NCBI RefSeq assembly: GCF_000764325.1
Contig: NZ_JMCG01000002.1
Location: 186,001-250,000, forward strand
Direction of reading: 5' to 3'
Length of the DNA: 64,000 nt
DNA from: Vibrio navarrensis
GTDB lineage: Bacteria > Pseudomonadota > Gammaproteobacteria > Enterobacterales > Vibrionaceae
Shown: positions 23,453 through 32,123 of the stretch, piece by piece
Numbering within the stretch: the stretch's first letter is position 1
How the letters are laid out: every line of letters begins with the position of its first letter
Program-made: the position numbers and the translations under genes
Notes under the pieces: generated by a model
Told to the model about the DNA's origin: nothing
The model's database searches: none
The model's input: only the letters and a program-made list of their open reading frames with translations

Positions 23453-24033
23453 CGGCTTACCTGCCCTATCAGTTGTTGACGAAGCTGCGGATAATTGCTC
23501 TGCGGCGATAACCAAATGGATAAAAAAGCGTCATTGAGCTCTTCATCGGCCACATAGCCAATCACTTCGTAGTCACTTTGCGCCAAGCGTTTAAACATCA
23601 GTTGTCCAGTTTGCCCGTTGGTCAAATAGGTCAGGCTATCACCCGTTTGAACATCCGGAAAAAGCTCACTGAGGACCGCTATCCAACGTTGTTGCGCCGC
23701 TTTCGAAAAACCGAGTTTTTGCCACTGCTGCTGCGTTGCTTTGAGCAGATCTTTTTGGCTGATATCACGCAGGTAATTGATCTCCAGAGCTAATGGATGA
23801 GGACTGACATCCGCCCCCTGTTCAAAACGCCCGGTTGAGGTCAAAAGGCGAGACTGGTAGATATCAAAAAACAGCCAGCTTAGCTGCGCCTCGCCAACGG
23901 TGCGCCATTGGCGCCAATTCTGGGTATCCGCACCGCTCAGTTGCGCTTTCACCGGCAACGCAACGCTCATCACAATAAACATCATTGCAATCAGTGTGTG
24001 CTTAACACGCGCTTTCACGAACGAAATTTTCAT
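23449..24033 (-). CDS. Chalcone-isomerase-like periplasmic protein
   Basis: This 194-residue protein has a signal peptide ending near LPVKA and a mature sequence resembling the chalcone isomerase-like fold (FDIYQSRLLTSTGRF; ALEINYLRDISQKDLLKAT). Bacterial members are usually not flavonoid enzymes and are thought to bind fatty acids or related ligands. It overlaps the preceding gene by about 30 bases and the next by 4. Its position in the cfa-type operon suggests a lipid-linked role, which is inference. Confidence 0.8.
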   Translation of the reverse strand: MKISFVKARVKHTLIAMMFIVMSVALPVKAQLSGADTQNWRQWRTVGEAQLSWLFFDIYQSRLLTSTGRFEQGADVSPHPLALEINYLRDISQKDLLKATQQQWQKLGFSKAAQQRWIAVLSELFPDVQTGDSLTYLTNGQTGQLMFKRLAQSDYEVIGYVADEELNDAFLSIWLSPQSNYPQLRQQLIGQVSR

Positions 24034-24508
24034 TGTCGTATACCTTGAGTATGCAAAACGTTATCAATATCCACTGCATCAACAAAATGAAGGCCGTCAG
24101 CAAAAAGCCGTAACCAAACTGCACCGCGCCCAACTGCTCACCCGCGATGTAACTCAACGCGCCTGCGATGCCGCCAATCAAACAGACTTGCGCGCGGCGA
24201 AAGCGTCTGATAACCGAAATGAGCTGGCTGGCATACCAAGCAAACAGCCACCACAAGCAGACCATCCACAGCGGTAACGCATCGGAGACAAAGTTGAGCA
24301 GCTCAACTTGCTGGTTTATGCTGTCCAACACTATGCCACTGATGGCAACTATAGCGATGCTTTTCAGCTGCCGAGGCTGGGTTTTCCAACTCCACAGCAA
24401 GGTGGCAATCACATAGCCGAGCGCTGCCCACTGCCAAGTCTCTTTGCCGAGCACGCACAAAAACCAGCCAAGTTGAAACCAAGTCGAGACAAGCAACAAT
24501 CGCATCAT
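24002..24508 (-). CDS. DUF2878-type inner-membrane protein
   Basis: This 168-residue protein has four to five hydrophobic helices, Trp-rich near the first two (STWFQLGWFLCVLG; MVCLWWLFAWYASQ). It fits the DUF2878 family, a membrane protein found almost only beside cyclopropane-synthase-like genes. No catalytic motif is visible. It overlaps cfa by 4 bases. Confidence 0.75.
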   Translation of the reverse strand: MMRLLLVSTWFQLGWFLCVLGKETWQWAALGYVIATLLWSWKTQPRQLKSIAIVAISGIVLDSINQQVELLNFVSDALPLWMVCLWWLFAWYASQLISVIRRFRRAQVCLIGGIAGALSYIAGEQLGAVQFGYGFLLTAFILLMQWILITFCILKVYDNENFVRESAC

Positions 24509-25764
24509 GCAGGCCGCTGAAAAGTCATGTGCACTGTGCTGATGGTGCGTGCTAAAAAGCCCCCTTCACAGTAGCTCAGGTAGTAGCGCCACATGCGAAT
24601 GAAGCGTTCGTCATAACCCAAAGCACGCACTTCAGTTTCGGCTTGATTAAAGCGACGGTGCCAGTGTGCCAAGGTTTTGGCATAGTCGAGGCCGATATCG
24701 TAAAGATCCCTCAACAGCAAGTCGCTGTGTTGTGTGGTTGCCTGAGTCAACGAGGTCACGGAAGGCAAAAAGCCACCGGGGAAAATGTATTTCTGGATGA
24801 AATCGACGTTATCGCTGTAGTACTCATAACGCTGATCGGCGATGGTAATAGCCTGAATCGCCATCAGACCACCGGGTTTCAGCAGTGATTGGCAGGTCTT
24901 GATGTAAGATGGCAAGTACTGCTTACCCACCGCTTCAATCATTTCAATCGAAACCAGCTTGTCAAATTGACCGCGCAGATCGCGATAATCTTGCTTGAGC
25001 AGGGTGAGCTGCTCAGACAAGCCAAGCTTGTCGACCAACTGCTGGGTGTATTCGTATTGCTTCTCAGAGATGGTGGTGGTGGTCACCTTACATCCGTAGT
25101 GCTTAGCCATGTAGACCGCCATCGCTCCCCAGCCTGTGCCGATTTCGATCACGTGGTCACTGGACTTGAGTTTCAACTGTTGGCACAAACGATCCATCTT
25201 TTGGATTTGCGCTTGCTCTAAGCTGTCGGTCTCCTGCTGAAAAATCGCCGACGAGTAGAGCATATTTTCATCAAGAAAAGCACGATAGAGATCGTTACCA
25301 AGATCGTAGTGCGCATGAATGTTCTTTTTCGAGTTTTGCTGGGTATTGCGATTTGCCCAGTGGGCCATTTTATACACTAGCTTGCTCAGCCAGCTACTTT
25401 GCTCTTCCAAACCGTCTAAGGCCGCTAAGTTGAGGGCCATCAGCTTCATCAGAGCCGTGAGATCCGGGCTGTCCCACCAACCGTCCATGTAGGCTTCTCC
25501 GGCAGCAATACTGCCACCGCGTAACACACGCGAGTAAAAGCCGGGATGTTTGACTTCGATCGTCGCAACGACATTTGTCCCAGAGAGATCGTTACCCGGG
25601 GTACCAAAGCGCTCGCTGCGTTCGCGACTCTCAGTGTGAAAGCTTTCAATAACGGTCAGAGTGCCCGTTTCCATCTTCTGCAGACATTGGAAAATGATTC
25701 TGCGCGCCGCCTTTTGCGTGGTAGAGAGCTGACGAGGCATAACCATGGATGACGTATTTAGCAT
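24505..25764 (-). CDS. Cyclopropane-fatty-acyl-phospholipid synthase family methyltransferase
   Basis: This 419-residue SAM-dependent enzyme acts on the double bonds of phospholipid acyl chains. Motif I reads VIEIGTGWGAMAVYMAKHYG near residue 205, preceded by NIHAHYDLGNDLY. The C-terminal YCEGGFLARTISTVHMTF carries the Cys and Gly pair of the family's bicarbonate/active-site region. It may make cyclopropane fatty acids, but members embedded in an FAD oxidoreductase-DUF1365 cluster can act in other acyl methylations, so I do not name it cfa. It overlaps DUF1365 by 7 bases and DUF2878 by 4. Confidence 0.9.
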   Translation of the reverse strand: MLNTSSMVMPRQLSTTQKAARRIIFQCLQKMETGTLTVIESFHTESRERSERFGTPGNDLSGTNVVATIEVKHPGFYSRVLRGGSIAAGEAYMDGWWDSPDLTALMKLMALNLAALDGLEEQSSWLSKLVYKMAHWANRNTQQNSKKNIHAHYDLGNDLYRAFLDENMLYSSAIFQQETDSLEQAQIQKMDRLCQQLKLKSSDHVIEIGTGWGAMAVYMAKHYGCKVTTTTISEKQYEYTQQLVDKLGLSEQLTLLKQDYRDLRGQFDKLVSIEMIEAVGKQYLPSYIKTCQSLLKPGGLMAIQAITIADQRYEYYSDNVDFIQKYIFPGGFLPSVTSLTQATTQHSDLLLRDLYDIGLDYAKTLAHWHRRFNQAETEVRALGYDERFIRMWRYYLSYCEGGFLARTISTVHMTFQRPA

Positions 25765-26579
25765 GCAGAATTCTCCTTGCGCTTTTTATTTTTTGTCTCT
25801 GTTGCTGACGTTTGCTTGTCTGGGTGCGAATCAGACTGGTATTTAGGATGGGAATAAAAGGGAGCCCCTTTTAGCCACAGCTTTAACGCATGCCAATAAA
25901 TACCGAACACCACTTTTACTGTCTGGCTCGGCATTTTGATCAACTGCATCAACAAGTTTTTGCTGTTGAATGGCAACGCTTTCATCGCCATGGTCGCATC
26001 GAAGTGTTTTTCGCCTTTGTGGCACTCAAGATGAACACTCAAGTGATCACCAAGTGGTTTCAGTCGCCATTGATATTGTTGATCGAGTGGGTTAAACGGC
26101 GACACATGGAACGCTTTTTGTTGCGTCCAACCATATGTTTGGTCGTCTTGATTGGCAGACACCGCATAGTAGTGGCGCTCATTCCACGGTGTGTTACTCA
26201 CTTCCGCCAACATGTAGCGCCAGTTCCCCTCAGCGTCATGCAAGTAATAAAAATTGACCGGACTGAAGTAGAGCCCGAGATAACGTAGATGACAGACTGC
26301 GATCACTTTCCCCTGGCAATCGACCCCAGTCAGTTGGCGTACTTTCTCTTGCACCGCCGTTTTTAGATCGCCGCTGCCTAGGTAGTCACTGCGTTTCCAT
26401 CTCGCCCAATGCCACCAGCGCTGGCCGAAACCCCAAACGGACTGCTGCAATGTTTCCAGCTCATCGAGATCAATCGCTGGCATAAACAGTGGGTAATTCA
26501 ACGCGTGTTGTACCGGCGTAAAGCGCCTATGACGCACAGTGCCGACGTACAACTGACTTTGGGCTGGGCTTGCCATCAT
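25758..26579 (-). CDS. DUF1365-family protein
   Basis: This soluble 273-residue protein begins MMASPAQSQLYVGTVRHRRF with the family's HxRFxPVxHxxxYPLFM-like opening, and has YFSPVNFYYLHD and NPLDQQYQWRLKP stretches typical of DUF1365. Its biochemical role is unknown; the family almost always sits between an amine-oxidase-like FAD protein and a cyclopropane-synthase-like enzyme, as here. The basic C-terminus (KKRKENSAC) is short. It overlaps the FAD gene by 4 bases. Confidence 0.85.
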   Translation of the reverse strand: MMASPAQSQLYVGTVRHRRFTPVQHALNYPLFMPAIDLDELETLQQSVWGFGQRWWHWARWKRSDYLGSGDLKTAVQEKVRQLTGVDCQGKVIAVCHLRYLGLYFSPVNFYYLHDAEGNWRYMLAEVSNTPWNERHYYAVSANQDDQTYGWTQQKAFHVSPFNPLDQQYQWRLKPLGDHLSVHLECHKGEKHFDATMAMKALPFNSKNLLMQLIKMPSQTVKVVFGIYWHALKLWLKGAPFYSHPKYQSDSHPDKQTSATETKNKKRKENSAC

Positions 26580-27859
26580 GCCGCTCCTTTGTGCTGCGCC
26601 TCAGATTGCGCTGCAGCAGAGATTGCTTTCACCACGTCGAGCGCACTGCGCACGCCATCTTCGTGAAAACCGTTGTACCAATAGGCGCCGCAAAACCAAG
26701 CTTGATGTTGCCCTTGGATCTCTTCACGACGTGCCTGAGCGGCAATCGACTGAGTGGTAAAGACCGGATGGTGGTAGACAAAACGGCGCAGAATTTTGTC
26801 TGGTTGAATCGCTTCGCTGCGATTTAGCGTGACGCAAAACGTGTGCTCTGATTGGATATGCTGCAAGATGTTCATGTTGTAAGTCAGTGAAGGCAGGCGC
26901 TGCGCTTCTTCGGCATGACCATCTAAAAAATAGTTCCATGAGGCCCAAGCGGCTTTGCGTTTGGGTAATAACGAGGTGTCAGTATGCAGAACCACTTCAT
27001 TGGCTTGGTAGGCCATATCCGACAAAATCTCGGTTTCCGCTGTGCTGGCATCGTGCAACATGTGCAACGCTTGATCGCTGTGGCAGGCGAAAATCACTTG
27101 ATCGAACCACTCGGTTTGGCCATTGACATGCAGTACCACCTTATCCGCTTGGCGCACCACTTTGCTGACCGGGCTATTTAAACGAATCTTATCGGCGAAA
27201 CCTTGTGTCAGTGGAGGAATATACGCCTTGGAGCCCCCCTTAATCACGTACCACTGTGGGCGGTTGGTGATGTCCAACAAGCCGTGATTGAGGAAAAAAC
27301 GCAAGAAGAAAGTCAGCGGAAACGCGCGCATGTCAGCCAAAGTCGAAGACCAGATTGCTGCGCCCATAGGCAGAATATAGTTATCACTAAAATAGTCACT
27401 GAAGCTATGTAACTGCAAAAACTCGCCGAGTGTCTGCACTTGCGCTGAGGAATCCTGCGCCGCCTGCTTGGCCAGACGGTTGAAGCGTAAGATTTCGCCG
27501 ATAAAGCGATAAAACTGTGGCTTAAACCAATTGCGTTTTTGCGCAAACAGCGTGGTGGCGGTGTGTCCGTTGTACTCTAGACCATTGCTGTCGTTGCGCA
27601 CACTGAAACTCATCTGCGTCGGCAAGCCTTGCACACCAATTTCGTCCATCATTTTCATGAAGTTGGGATAGGTGCGGTCGTTATAAACGATAAACCCAGT
27701 ATCAATCGCGTAGTTCTGGCCATCTTTTTCTATCTCCACGGTGGCGGTGTGACCACCGACATAATCGTTGGCTTCGAACAAAGTGACATCGTGCTCTTTG
27801 TGTAGGTAGTAACCGCAGGTGAGCCCTGAAATTCCAGTGCCTATAATCGCAATCTTCAT
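26576..27859 (-). CDS. FAD-dependent amine-oxidase-like oxidoreductase
   Basis: This 427-residue protein opens with the dinucleotide-binding motif IAIIGTGISGLTCGYYL followed by TLFEA, then GGHTATVEI, a typical FAD glutathione-reductase fold of the amine oxidase group. It ends with WFCGAYWYNGFHEDGVRSAL, the FAD ribityl-binding segment. The substrate is unknown; desaturation or oxidation of acyl chains fits the cluster. The spacing to the upstream SDR gene is 15 bases and it overlaps DUF1365 by 4. Confidence 0.88.
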   Translation of the reverse strand: MKIAIIGTGISGLTCGYYLHKEHDVTLFEANDYVGGHTATVEIEKDGQNYAIDTGFIVYNDRTYPNFMKMMDEIGVQGLPTQMSFSVRNDSNGLEYNGHTATTLFAQKRNWFKPQFYRFIGEILRFNRLAKQAAQDSSAQVQTLGEFLQLHSFSDYFSDNYILPMGAAIWSSTLADMRAFPLTFFLRFFLNHGLLDITNRPQWYVIKGGSKAYIPPLTQGFADKIRLNSPVSKVVRQADKVVLHVNGQTEWFDQVIFACHSDQALHMLHDASTAETEILSDMAYQANEVVLHTDTSLLPKRKAAWASWNYFLDGHAEEAQRLPSLTYNMNILQHIQSEHTFCVTLNRSEAIQPDKILRRFVYHHPVFTTQSIAAQARREEIQGQHQAWFCGAYWYNGFHEDGVRSALDVVKAISAAAQSEAQHKGAA

Positions 27860-27874
27860 GCTTGATCCTTATTA

Positions 27875-28600
27875 TTAAACAGCAGTTTTGACGTTAGCCA
27901 CCTTTGCCCAGCGATAAGGCAAGCAAGCGATTAAACGTAGGATGGTGGTAAAGCCTGCGGGGAAATAGAGGAACTCTTTGCCCGCGTTCAGTTGAGTTCG
28001 AATGGCTTGTGAAGCTTCATCGACCGATATCATCATCGGCATAGCAAAGGTGTTTTTATCGGTCAAAGGCGTTTGTACAAAACCCGGGAAAACCACCGAG
28101 ACGGTGATACCTTTAGGTTGCAAGTCAAGAGCCAGACTTCTGGCAAAGTAGCTCACTGCGGCTTTCGACGCGCCATAAGCTTCTGCTCTTGGCAACGCAA
28201 GCTCTGAGGCAATCGAGCCGACAATCACTAATCGATGCTCTGCTTGAAAGTGATGTTGGCAACCCTCAATGCAGTTCACCACGCCCATCACGTTCACATT
28301 CATCACTCGTGCCACTAGTTTGGCATCCACCACGCCATGGTCGAGGTATTCGCAGTCGCCAGCGTTGAAAATCCACATGCTTGGGGTAAAAGGCAGAGCC
28401 GCCAAAGCCTTTTTCGTCTGCTCATAGTCAGTGACATCAAACTGCAAGCAGGAAATACGGGGGCTGTGTGCCGCTAACTCATTCAATGCGGCTTGGTTAC
28501 GCCCACACGCAATCACGTCAACGCCACTCGCCGCGTAATCTTGGGCAAGTTTTTTGCCGATGCCTGAGGTCGCGCCAGTGATTAAAACCGCTGTACTCAT
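27875..28600 (-). CDS. Short-chain dehydrogenase/reductase
   Basis: This classical SDR of 241 residues has the TGATSGIGKKLA cofactor motif near residue 9, the strand motif NAGDCEYLDHG (NAG) and the catalytic Ser in VGSIASE. The Tyr/Lys pair is in YGASKAAVSYFARSLA near residue 145. The substrate is unknown. It overlaps the upstream NTF2-like gene by 4 bases within the same operon. Confidence 0.9.
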   Translation of the reverse strand: MSTAVLITGATSGIGKKLAQDYAASGVDVIACGRNQAALNELAAHSPRISCLQFDVTDYEQTKKALAALPFTPSMWIFNAGDCEYLDHGVVDAKLVARVMNVNVMGVVNCIEGCQHHFQAEHRLVIVGSIASELALPRAEAYGASKAAVSYFARSLALDLQPKGITVSVVFPGFVQTPLTDKNTFAMPMMISVDEASQAIRTQLNAGKEFLYFPAGFTTILRLIACLPYRWAKVANVKTAV

Positions 28601-29016
28601 TGCCCTAGCCTCTTTTTAATCGCCTTAATGACACTACCGAGCAGCGGCAGATGTTCATAAAGCATTTCGCCAAGATCAAAGTAGTCGCGGTGATAAATCA
28701 CCTTACCCTCAGAAAAACGTAGATGGGAAACGCCCTGCACTTCAATCGCACAGCCTTGTTTGAGCTTGGGGTGTTGCAGTGTCATGGTCCAAGTAATAAA
28801 GCCTTTGTCTTCCATTTGGCAGCGCTCATGGATAGAGAAATCACAGCGAATCACATTGCGATACAAAGCCTGAAAGTAATCAAATAGATTGGAAAAGCCT
28901 TCGAGACGATGCGCGGCATCTTCAAACACCACGTCTTGGTGGTAAATCTGCTCAAGTAAAAACAGATTGTCCTTACTCAAGGTTTGATAACATTGCGCCA
29001 CCCGTGATACATCCAT
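28597..29016 (-). CDS. NTF2/SnoaL-like protein
   Basis: This 139-residue protein has the cone-shaped NTF2 fold signature: helix-rich start (VAQCYQTLSKDNLFLLEQIYHQDVVFED), then beta strands (GFITWTMTLQHPK; IEVQGVSHLRFSEGKVIYHRDYFD). It may bind or transform a small hydrophobic ligand. I choose the ATG at 29014-29016 (MDVSRVAQ), which has GGGAGG eight bases upstream; a GTG six bases earlier is too close to that site. It is the promoter-proximal gene of the eight-gene operon. Confidence 0.85.
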   Translation of the reverse strand: MDVSRVAQCYQTLSKDNLFLLEQIYHQDVVFEDAAHRLEGFSNLFDYFQALYRNVIRCDFSIHERCQMEDKGFITWTMTLQHPKLKQGCAIEVQGVSHLRFSEGKVIYHRDYFDLGEMLYEHLPLLGSVIKAIKKRLGQ

Positions 29017-29029
29017 TAACACCGCCTCC

Positions 29030-29120
29030 CAGATTAGTTGTACAACTTTTATCTACGTACAAGATAGAACAGCTTGTCAAAGTTGTACAAGAATTATTTT
29101 GTATAAGTATCTTGTGCAAT
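29030..29120 (-). promoter_or_regulatory. Operon promoter with TTGTACAA-type sites
   Basis: The region upstream of the NTF2-like gene holds repeated palindromic sites: GTTGTACAAC (29037-29046), ACGTACAAG near 29055, AGTTGTACAAG near 29081, TTGTATAAG near 29099 and CTTGTGCAA near 29111. On the minus strand a TTGACA lies 19 bases before a TAGATA. The 19-base spacer contains a dyad (TATCT...AGATA), the layout expected for a MerR-type activator. The TGTACA core resembles operators of light- or B12-dependent MerR regulators (LitR/CarH); this assignment is inference. Confidence 0.5.
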
Positions 29121-29162
29121 TTGATACGCAAAAAAGAGAGGAAGCGATCACTGAATATGAAA

Positions 29163-29188
29163 AAGGCTTGGTTTTTCAACCAAGCCTT
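29163..29188 (-). terminator. htpX terminator
   Basis: AAGGCTTGGTT and AACCAAGCCTT surround a 4-base loop, followed on the minus strand by TTTC. It lies 24 bases past the htpX stop. Confidence 0.75.
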
Positions 29189-29211
29189 GAGTAAGAGCAG
29201 ATGCACTGGGG

Positions 29212-30081
29212 TTAGAACTGTCCACCACGTAGAGCAGAGATTCGTTTATCCAGTGGCGGGTGGCTCATCAGCAGTTCAGTCAGCGACTGTTTACCATTGA
29301 TGCCAAACGCCATCATAGTGCCATCCAGTTTCGACTCTTGGCTGATCTTCAAACGCTCCAGCGCCGCAATCATTTTCTCTTTACCCACTAAGCGAGCCGC
29401 GCCTGCATCAGCGTGGAACTCACGGTGGCGGCTGTACCACATGGTGATAAAGCTAGCGAGGAAACCAAAGACCAACTCCAGAGCGATAGAGACACCAAAG
29501 TAGACCATCATGTTGCTGCCTTCGCCCTCTTCATCGTCGTTTGAAGCCACCATATTGGCAATAAAACGCGATAGGAAGATAACAAAGGTGTTCACCACGC
29601 CTTGCATTAACGTCATGGTCACCATGTCGCCATTGGCAATATGGCTCACTTCATGGGCCAAGACCGCTTCAGCTTCATCACGGGTCATGTTATGCAACAG
29701 CCCGGTTGAAACGGCCACCAGTGAATCGTCACGTTTCGCCCCTGTGGCAAACGCATTGATGTCTGGTGAATCGTAGATGGCCACCGTCGGCATACCAATG
29801 CCCGCTTGCTGCGCCTGACGGCTAACCGTTTGCAGCAACCAATGTTCGGTTTCGTTACGTGGGCTTTCAATCACCATGCCGCCAACAGAGCGCAATGCCA
29901 TGCTCTTTGACATCATCAGCGAGATGAACGCACCACCAAAACCAAACACCGCCGCCATAACCAGTAACCCGGATAGGCTGCCCGGTTTCATTCCGGTAAC
30001 GGCGTAAACAATATTCAACACTAAGCTCAGTACCAATACGACAGCTAGGTTGGTGATTAAGAACAACATGACTCGCTTCAT
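29212..30081 (-). CDS. htpX: HtpX membrane metalloprotease
   Basis: This 289-residue inner-membrane zinc protease of the M48 family helps remove misfolded membrane proteins alongside FtsH. Two N-terminal hydrophobic helices (about 5-55) are followed by the cytoplasmic zinc motif HEVSH near residue 143, with a further membrane region near 160-215 and the third zinc ligand Glu in [10 protein letters not shown]. The length is as in E. coli (about 290). Envelope-stress regulation is known in relatives but no site could be defined here. Confidence 0.95.
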   Translation of the reverse strand: MKRVMLFLITNLAVVLVLSLVLNIVYAVTGMKPGSLSGLLVMAAVFGFGGAFISLMMSKSMALRSVGGMVIESPRNETEHWLLQTVSRQAQQAGIGMPTVAIYDSPDINAFATGAKRDDSLVAVSTGLLHNMTRDEAEAVLAHEVSHIANGDMVTMTLMQGVVNTFVIFLSRFIANMVASNDDEEGEGSNMMVYFGVSIALELVFGFLASFITMWYSRHREFHADAGAARLVGKEKMIAALERLKISQESKLDGTMMAFGINGKQSLTELLMSHPPLDKRISALRGGQF

Positions 30082-30402
30082 GACTTTTCTCCAGGGAAGC
30101 TTTTTACTTTAACGTCAGTGTGATCTGACTTCTTTGACTGATAGATATAGTCTAATTTTTTTAAAACAAGGTTAAGCGATAAATTGCAACATTTGTTTAC
30201 TAATAGATGGTGGGTAATGATGTATAAAATAGGCAAAAATAACGCATAGTTATTTAAACAAAATCGTTAGACTTTGGTCTTATTGTGGTTCTTGTTGATC
30301 ATGATAGATTCTCTAGCAGACAAAACAACGTCGATGAATTCTCGAAGTACGGCTAGGTAGGGAATTGAGATTGACGTCATCCATCAAACTAAGGGAATGA
30401 TT
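30082..30402. other. htpX / small-gene divergent spacer
   Basis: This 321-base A+T-rich spacer separates divergent htpX and the 55-residue gene. It should hold both promoters. No RNA gene, repeat or convincing operator is visible. Confidence 0.4.
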
Positions 30403-30570
30403 ATGGTAGAGTCAAACAACTATCAAATGGCGATTGATCTATTGTGCTGCCATCTGGGAATTTCTGAAGAGGAAGCGAAGCAACAACTAGGCATTTCGAC
30501 AGAGCAGCAGGTTGCCAAGCAAATCTCTGATACTCAGCAAGCTCTTATGGGGCTGGTGCAAGACAAGTAA
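30403..30570 (+). CDS. Small hypothetical protein, 55 residues
   Basis: This short gene starts MVESNNYQMAIDLLCCHLGI and continues EEEAKQQLGISTEQQVAKQ to a TAA at 30568. AAGGGA lies seven bases before the ATG at 30403 and a strong terminator follows the stop by 14 bases, so it has its own complete transcription unit. The sequence is helical and acidic with a repeated LGIS motif (GISEEEAK, GISTEQQV), suggesting two similar helical turns. I recognise no characterised family. Confidence 0.7.
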   Translation: MVESNNYQMAIDLLCCHLGISEEEAKQQLGISTEQQVAKQISDTQQALMGLVQDK

Positions 30571-30583
30571 GTTTTGAATACGC

Positions 30584-30620
30584 AAGAAGGGCTGCCAACA
30601 GGCAGCCCTTCTTCTTTTTA
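30584..30620. terminator. Terminator between small gene and bioD
   Basis: AAGAAGGGCTGCC and GGCAGCCCTTCTT pair over 13 bp around AACA, followed by CTTTTTAT. It serves the small gene and probably the converging bio operon. Confidence 0.85.
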
Positions 30621-30642
30621 TTTGAGCGATTATCTTGGCACG

Positions 30643-31326
30643 TTATGCCCCAAGTAGTGCAGTGACATCAATGTACTTACCCAAATCTTTGCGCTTGGCT
30701 TTGGGAATATAAGGAATTTCTCCGAGCTTAGGCACCGCTAAGCGCGTTTCCAACATTTCAATGATGTCGGCATAGTGTTCGGTCCCCGGATTCACTCGAT
30801 TGGCCACCCAGCCAATCAGGTTCAAGCCGTCGGATTTGATCACTTCTGCCGTTAACAGCGCGTGACTTAAGCAACCTAACTTGATACCGACCACCAAAAT
30901 AACGGGCAGTTGTTCTTGTTGTACCCAAGTAGACAAACTTTCTTCATCTGAGATGGGCACACGCCAGCCGCCAGCGCCTTCGACTAACACCACATCGGCA
31001 TTTTGCTTATGCTGCGCCAACTTGTCACTTAGAAGGGCATAGTCAATAGTGACCTGTTCATGTTTCGCCGCAATGTGAGGAGAAGCGGGTAGCTCAAGCG
31101 CATACGGGTTAACATCCTCATAAGCAACGTCAACTGTTGCAGCGGCTTGCAGGTGCAGCGCATCGGAATTTCGCCAACCTTCGGCCGTTTTTTCACTGCC
31201 CGCAGCCACGGGCTTGTAACCGATCGTTTTTACCTCTCTCGCTGCCAACGCATGAAGAATGGCTTTTGAAGCCACGGTTTTGCCAACATCGGTATCCGTA
31301 CCTGCAACAAAAAATGCCCTACTCAT
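30643..31326 (-). CDS. bioD: Dethiobiotin synthase
   Basis: This ATP-dependent enzyme of 227 residues closes the ureido ring of dethiobiotin using CO2. The P-loop [13 protein letters not shown] is at about residues 8-20, and the conserved [14 protein letters not shown] lies near 108. The ATG at 31326 ([15 protein letters not shown]) overlaps the bioC stop as ATGA. It is the last gene of bioBFCD. Confidence 0.95.
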   Translation of the reverse strand: MSRAFFVAGTDTDVGKTVASKAILHALAAREVKTIGYKPVAAGSEKTAEGWRNSDALHLQAAATVDVAYEDVNPYALELPASPHIAAKHEQVTIDYALLSDKLAQHKQNADVVLVEGAGGWRVPISDEESLSTWVQQEQLPVILVVGIKLGCLSHALLTAEVIKSDGLNLIGWVANRVNPGTEHYADIIEMLETRLAVPKLGEIPYIPKAKRKDLGKYIDVTALLGA

Positions 31327-32123
31327 ATCTCTATAACCCCTAAACAAACCTTATAACTGGCCGGTACATGCCCCAGATGGTTTTGAAATGTTTGATACTC
31401 GCGCTCAACCTGCGTCAATACTTTGCGGCTGGTTAAACCATGTGAACGACCACTTACGTGATTCGCCCCAATACCTTTGAGATCTCGCATCACGGCAAAC
31501 GCTGATGGGTACCAAACTGTGATGTCGGTCAAGTCTAGATGATGGTTATGGCAATGAGATTGCGCTAACGCAATTTTTACCTGATTGGCGGAGATGAAAT
31601 GGTTGACGTGTTGATATGCATCAATTTTTTGCCACGCGGTTTTCAGCTCCAGCAGTGAACCATCCAACAATGTGGAGAAAAACGCCATGCCTTTTGGCTT
31701 GAGCACGCGTTTGATTTCTCTCAGCGGATAGGCCAAATCCTGGCACCACTGCAAAGCCAAGCTGCTAAAAACGTAATCAAATTTAGTGGCAGAAAAAGGC
31801 AAAGCTTCGGCATCAGCAACCTGATAGGTGACGCGCCAATCGCCACAGCGTTTGCGAGCCGTTGCTAACATCTGTGGCGAGAGATCAGCGCACACCACCG
31901 AAGCTCCCCTATCTCGCAGCAACTCTGAGAAATAGCCAGTACCGCAGCCAAGATCTAAAACACGCCGCCCAGTGAGGTCTTCTGGCATTTTCTCCAGCAA
32001 CCGATGACCCACATCACGCTGAAACGCCGCGTGTTGATCGTAAGTTTTCGCTGCTTTACCAAACGCCAAGGCAATCGCCTGTTTATCGCTATTGGCTGTG
32101 TCGGTTAATAATGCTTGCTTCAC
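31323..32123 (-). CDS. bioC: Malonyl-ACP O-methyltransferase
   Basis: This SAM-dependent enzyme of 266 residues methylates malonyl-ACP, so the disguised chain can be elongated to pimeloyl. Motif I is [15 protein letters not shown] near residue 53; [13 protein letters not shown] follows. Free-standing BioC needs a partner esterase (BioH or similar) elsewhere; none is in this window. It overlaps bioF and bioD by 4 bases each. Confidence 0.94.
   Translation of the reverse strand: MKQALLTDTANSDKQAIALAFGKAAKTYDQHAAFQRDVGHRLLEKMPEDLTGRRVLDLGCGTGYFSELLRDRGASVVCADLSPQMLATARKRCGDWRVTYQVADAEALPFSATKFDYVFSSLALQWCQDLAYPLREIKRVLKPKGMAFFSTLLDGSLLELKTAWQKIDAYQHVNHFISANQVKIALAQSHCHNHHLDLTDITVWYPSAFAVMRDLKGIGANHVSGRSHGLTSRKVLTQVEREYQTFQNHLGHVPASYKVCLGVIEI

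Noticed and set aside
24505..25764. Naming the synthase-like gene cfa outright
   Set aside because: The homology is good, but the operon context (FAD oxidoreductase, DUF1365) leaves other acyl modifications open, so only the family is stated.
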